Positions 62,917 to 64,000 of a DNA stretch of 64,000 bases are shown one piece after another (the stretch's first letter is position 1; the number at the start of each line of letters is the position of its first letter). The stretch is from Clostridia bacterium (GTDB taxonomy: Bacteria; Bacillota; Clostridia; Oscillospirales; CAG-382). The stretch is from contig JAFQAP010000004.1 of NCBI GenBank assembly GCA_017399965.1, positions 1 through 64,000 on the forward strand. Direction: 5' to 3'. The translations under genes were made by a program, and so were the position numbers. The notes below the pieces were generated by a model that was not told the DNA's origin, searched no databases, and saw only the letters and a list, made by a program, of their open reading frames with translations.

Positions 62917-63984
62917 ATGAGCAAATTTCTTGATAAGCGTCTGCAGCAAACCAACGCTTATACCCCCGGCGAACAACCGAGAGATATACAGTACATTAAA
63001 CTTAATACCAACGAATCTCCTTACCCTCCCGCGCCCGAGGTATTAAAGGCGGTAAGCGAAAAAGATATAGCGAACTTGCGTCTTTATTCCGACCCTACCT
63101 GCAAAGTGCTTAAAGAAAAGCTGGCGGGTCTTTACGGTGTAAAGCCGCAAAACATATTTGTTTCCAACGGTTCCGACGATATTCTTAACTTCGCTTTCCT
63201 TGCTTTCGGCAGAAAATGCGGTGCTGTTTTTCCCGATATTTCTTACGGCTTTTACTCTGTGTTCGCACAGCTTCACGGCGTTGAATATTCGGAGCTCCCT
63301 TTAAAAGAAGATTTTACCGTAGATTACAAGGATTATCTTGGAATAAACAAATTTATTGCCATAGCAAATCCCAACGCTCCCACGGGAATATCGCTCCCCC
63401 TTTGGCAGATAGAAGAGATCGTTAAAAGCAATCCCGAAAATGTGGTGCTTATTGACGAAGCCTACGTAGATTTCGGCGGTGAAAGCTGTTATAAGCTGAC
63501 AGAAAAATACGATAATCTGTTGGTAGTGCGCACCTTTTCCAAATCCCGCTGTCTCGCCGGAGGGCGCTTGGGGTACGCTTTCGGATGTAAAGAGCTTATA
63601 GAGGATATTGAAAAGATCAAGTACTCTACAAATCCTTATAATATAAACAGACTTACTCTGTCTCTTGGCGAAGCTACCGTTGATAATGATAATTACTACA
63701 TGGAAAAATGTGCGGAGATAATACGTACAAGAGATAAAACGAAATCGGCTCTTGAAAACGAAGGATTTACTGTTTTGAACAGCAACACAAACTTTTTGTT
63801 TGCAAAAAGCCCCGATATAAGCGGTGAAAAGCTTTACCTTGAACTGAAGAGCAGAGGAATTCTTGTGCGCCATTTCAGCAAGGAAAGAATAAAAGATTTT
63901 AACCGTATTACCATCGGAACACCGCAAGAAATGGATCGTTTTGTTAAAGCGGTAAAAGAAATACTTTCCGGAGGAAAGAAATGA
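62917..63984 (+). CDS. hisC: Histidinol-phosphate aminotransferase
   Basis: The 355-residue class-I/II aminotransferase has LNTNESPYPPAPEV near the start, the PLP-binding VLIDEAYVDFGGES and the PLP lysine in RTFSKSRCLAGGRLGYA. It converts imidazole-acetol phosphate to histidinol phosphate. It follows hisD by 2 bp. Its TGA overlaps the next ATG. Confidence 0.96.
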   Translation: MSKFLDKRLQQTNAYTPGEQPRDIQYIKLNTNESPYPPAPEVLKAVSEKDIANLRLYSDPTCKVLKEKLAGLYGVKPQNIFVSNGSDDILNFAFLAFGRKCGAVFPDISYGFYSVFAQLHGVEYSELPLKEDFTVDYKDYLGINKFIAIANPNAPTGISLPLWQIEEIVKSNPENVVLIDEAYVDFGGESCYKLTEKYDNLLVVRTFSKSRCLAGGRLGYAFGCKELIEDIEKIKYSTNPYNINRLTLSLGEATVDNDNYYMEKCAEIIRTRDKTKSALENEGFTVLNSNTNFLFAKSPDISGEKLYLELKSRGILVRHFSKERIKDFNRITIGTPQEMDRFVKAVKEILSGGKK

Positions 63985-64000
63985 GAAGCGCAATTATTAA
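63981..64000 (+). CDS. Start of the next histidine gene, probably hisB (cut by window end)
   Basis: An ATG overlaps the hisC stop (ATGA) and follows GGAGGAA (63970-63976). Six full codons are visible (M-R-S-A-I-I). Gene order and a MR(T/S)A start suggest imidazoleglycerol-phosphate dehydratase, but six residues cannot prove it. Confidence 0.5.

Overview
The window looks like a chromosomal segment of an endospore-forming member of the Clostridia (phylum Bacillota), most likely an uncultured gut relative of the Oscillospirales/Christensenellales type. Supporting signs: SpoVM, a SipL-like SPOCS/LysM protein and dipicolinate synthase DpaAB lie together; Shine-Dalgarno sites are strong AGGAGG types with frequent TTG/GTG starts; promoters are near-perfect TTGACA-N17-TATAAT; many surface proteins carry Ser/Asp/Glu-rich stalks; and a meso-diaminopimelate dehydrogenase is present. 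The genus cannot be named from sequence alone. No phage, insertion sequence, CRISPR array or rRNA was found.

Layout. 1-200: minus-strand tRNA cluster (one cut by the window edge, Gly, Asp). 0.3-6.2 kb: two proteins of unknown function, then a BlaI/BlaR1-type repressor and M56 protease pair with a lipoprotein. 6.3-9.9 kb: tRNA-Thr and tRNA-Met/Ile2, then a sporulation island with a 26-residue SpoVM gene and a 50-residue membrane protein on the minus strand, diverging from sipL and dpaAB. 10-14.6 kb: GHL10-type lipoprotein, CCA-adding enzyme, tRNA-Thr(CGT), a DtxR-family regulator and a stalked surface protein. 14.7-30.1 kb, all minus: TldE/TldD, a short-chain dehydrogenase, Ddh, a GH13 glucosidase coupled to a 54-residue protein, a YwaF-like membrane protein, HAD/Card1-like nuclease/LuxS, a fused ABC exporter, PgsA and FtsH. 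30.4-38.3 kb: complete arginine operon argGHCJBDF. 38.4-44.3 kb: a second BlaI/M56 pair whose sensor part is a BspA-type leucine-rich repeat, a GLUG-repeat surface protein, a PH-like membrane protein and a DUF815 ATPase. 44.3-59.4 kb, minus: branched-chain amino acid operon (ilvA-ridA-leuACDB-ilvBNCD) behind a terminator-containing leader, and proBAC-ilvE. 59.6-64 kb: histidine operon led by a TrpR-family regulator (HisR/YerC), hisZ, hisG, hisD, hisC and the first codons of probable hisB.

How the genes work together. The arginine, isoleucine/valine/leucine, proline and histidine clusters make about 30 kb of tightly packed biosynthetic genes with stop/start overlaps, each with its own promoter and a different control: possible ARG boxes, a leader terminator, and a HisR operator. 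The sporulation island joins three parts of spore assembly: membrane anchoring of the coat base (SpoVM), coat attachment (SipL) and dipicolinate synthesis (DpaAB).

Most worth a second look: the SpoVM gene and its small neighbour; a 41/42-bp palindromic element present twice with stem-preserving changes, each time directly behind an intrinsic terminator; an orphan Card1-like CARF nuclease; BlaR1-type proteases with non-penicillin sensor parts; a hairpin that hides the dpaA ribosome-binding site; and the leader terminator ahead of the branched-chain operon.
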